A stretch of 39,732 nucleotides of DNA from Clostridia bacterium (GTDB lineage Bacteria > Bacillota > Clostridia > Oscillospirales > RGIG577). Positions 39,399 through 39,732 of this stretch are shown piece by piece. The stretch covers positions 1 through 39,732 of the forward strand of contig JAFWDJ010000007.1 in assembly GCA_017513095.1 (NCBI GenBank), given 5' to 3'. The notes under the pieces are model-generated. The model was not told the DNA's origin. It did no database searches and saw only the letters and a program-made list of their open reading frames with translations. How positions within the stretch are numbered: the stretch's first letter is position 1; each line of letters opens with the position of its first letter. The position numbers and the translations under genes were made by a program.

Positions 39399-39732
39399 TC
39401 AGCAGTTTCCTGTGTATACATAGTCGAGCTTTTCTCGGGCAGCATCCGCCAGACGGTAGACTCTTTCTATATCCGTGGCCGGGCGGTCCGTCATGCAAAA
39501 CCGCGGAAAGAAGCGGGAGACGTGCAGAGGGATACTGCGGCCGATCGTGTTCCCTTTCGCGTCCCGAAGTCCCGCGACCCACTCGGTCAGCGCGCGCATT
39601 TCTTTCGGCGAATCGTTCTCCCCCGGCACTATAAGCGTAGTAAGCTCCACATGGCACTCCTTAACGGCTCTTGTGATAAAAGCCTTGACCGTGTCAAGAT
39701 CGCCGCCCAGCACACTTTTATAATAATGCTCC
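39399..39732 (-). CDS. AmmeMemoRadiSam-type radical SAM enzyme, 5'-truncated by the window
   Basis: The C-terminal about 110 residues of a radical SAM protein; the reading frame continues beyond the window edge. 'VELTTLIVPGENDSPKEMRA', 'PLHVSRFFPRFCMTDRP' and the ending 'KLDYVYTGNC' match the radical SAM member of the AmmeMemoRadiSam (AMMECR1/MEMO/radical SAM) system, formerly called PflA-like. The GTG at 39713 is not the true start, because conserved sequence (HYYKSVLGGDL) continues upstream of it. The iron-sulfur motif is outside the window. Function of the system is not established. Confidence 0.85.
   Translation of the reverse strand, partial: EHYYKSVLGGDLDTVKAFITRAVKECHVELTTLIVPGENDSPKEMRALTEWVAGLRDAKGNTIGRSIPLHVSRFFPRFCMTDRPATDIERVYRLADAAREKLDYVYTGNC

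Overview
The window reads as chromosome of a spore-forming, Gram-positive anaerobe of the class Clostridia. The evidence is a SCIFF peptide with its maturase, SpoIIM and a SpoIID-family protein, a lysine riboswitch, the order nusB / xseAB / ispA / OLE RNA / tlyA / nadK / argR / recN, and AGGAGG-type ribosome binding sites with frequent TTG and GTG starts. Base composition is near 50 % G+C by eye, except for one clearly AT-richer stretch at about 36.95-38.93 kb.

Layout. 1-0.3 kb: three tRNA genes (Val, Asp, Phe) behind one strong promoter. 0.37-4.0 kb: hslO, a methyltransferase and a TrpR-like regulator in one overlapping operon, then xerD and spoIIM. 4.2-5.0 kb: proC. 5.3-9.1 kb: scfB, the 47-residue scfA peptide gene, a four-helix membrane protein, yajC and tgt. 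9.3-10.3 kb: flavodoxin and a DUF3793 protein behind twin operator-like dyads. 10.5-13.2 kb: queA and a secreted SpoIID-family protein. 13.3-16.9 kb (plus strand): lysine riboswitch, asd, dapA, dapB and a free-standing aspartokinase-type ACT protein. 17.0-19.3 kb: an MFS transporter and a secreted stalk-domain protein. 19.3-30.2 kb (minus strand): the information-processing and isoprenoid cluster. In transcription order it is nusB, a TsaD-like protein, xseA, xseB, ispA and a PAP2-like protein; after a terminator it restarts with OLE RNA, oapA, tlyA, nadK, argR, recN and tyrS. 30.3-32.2 kb: a MarR regulator and a 14-helix efflux pump. 32.3-33.7 kb: a VTC-domain / DUF4956 pair. 33.9-36.6 kb: folC divergent from an acyl-CoA dehydrogenase. 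36.7-38.8 kb: a small helical protein, then an AT-rich gene with six zinc-ribbon repeats around a nuclease-like core. 39.1 kb to the end: a DUF4177 protein and the 3' part of an AmmeMemoRadiSam-type radical SAM gene.

The most striking element is the roughly 613-nt structured RNA at 25.22-25.83 kb. It has its own extended -10 promoter, its two ends pair with each other, and it sits directly upstream of a DUF21-like membrane protein in the classic OLE gene neighbourhood. I assign it as an OLE (ornate, large, extremophilic) RNA with its partner OapA. Other notable points are a SCIFF peptide with seven rather than six cysteines, a kinase-less aspartokinase regulatory protein in a riboswitch-controlled lysine operon, the zinc-ribbon/nuclease protein in a possible insertion, and several unassigned dyads (DUF3793 promoter, folC/acyl-CoA dehydrogenase divergent promoter).
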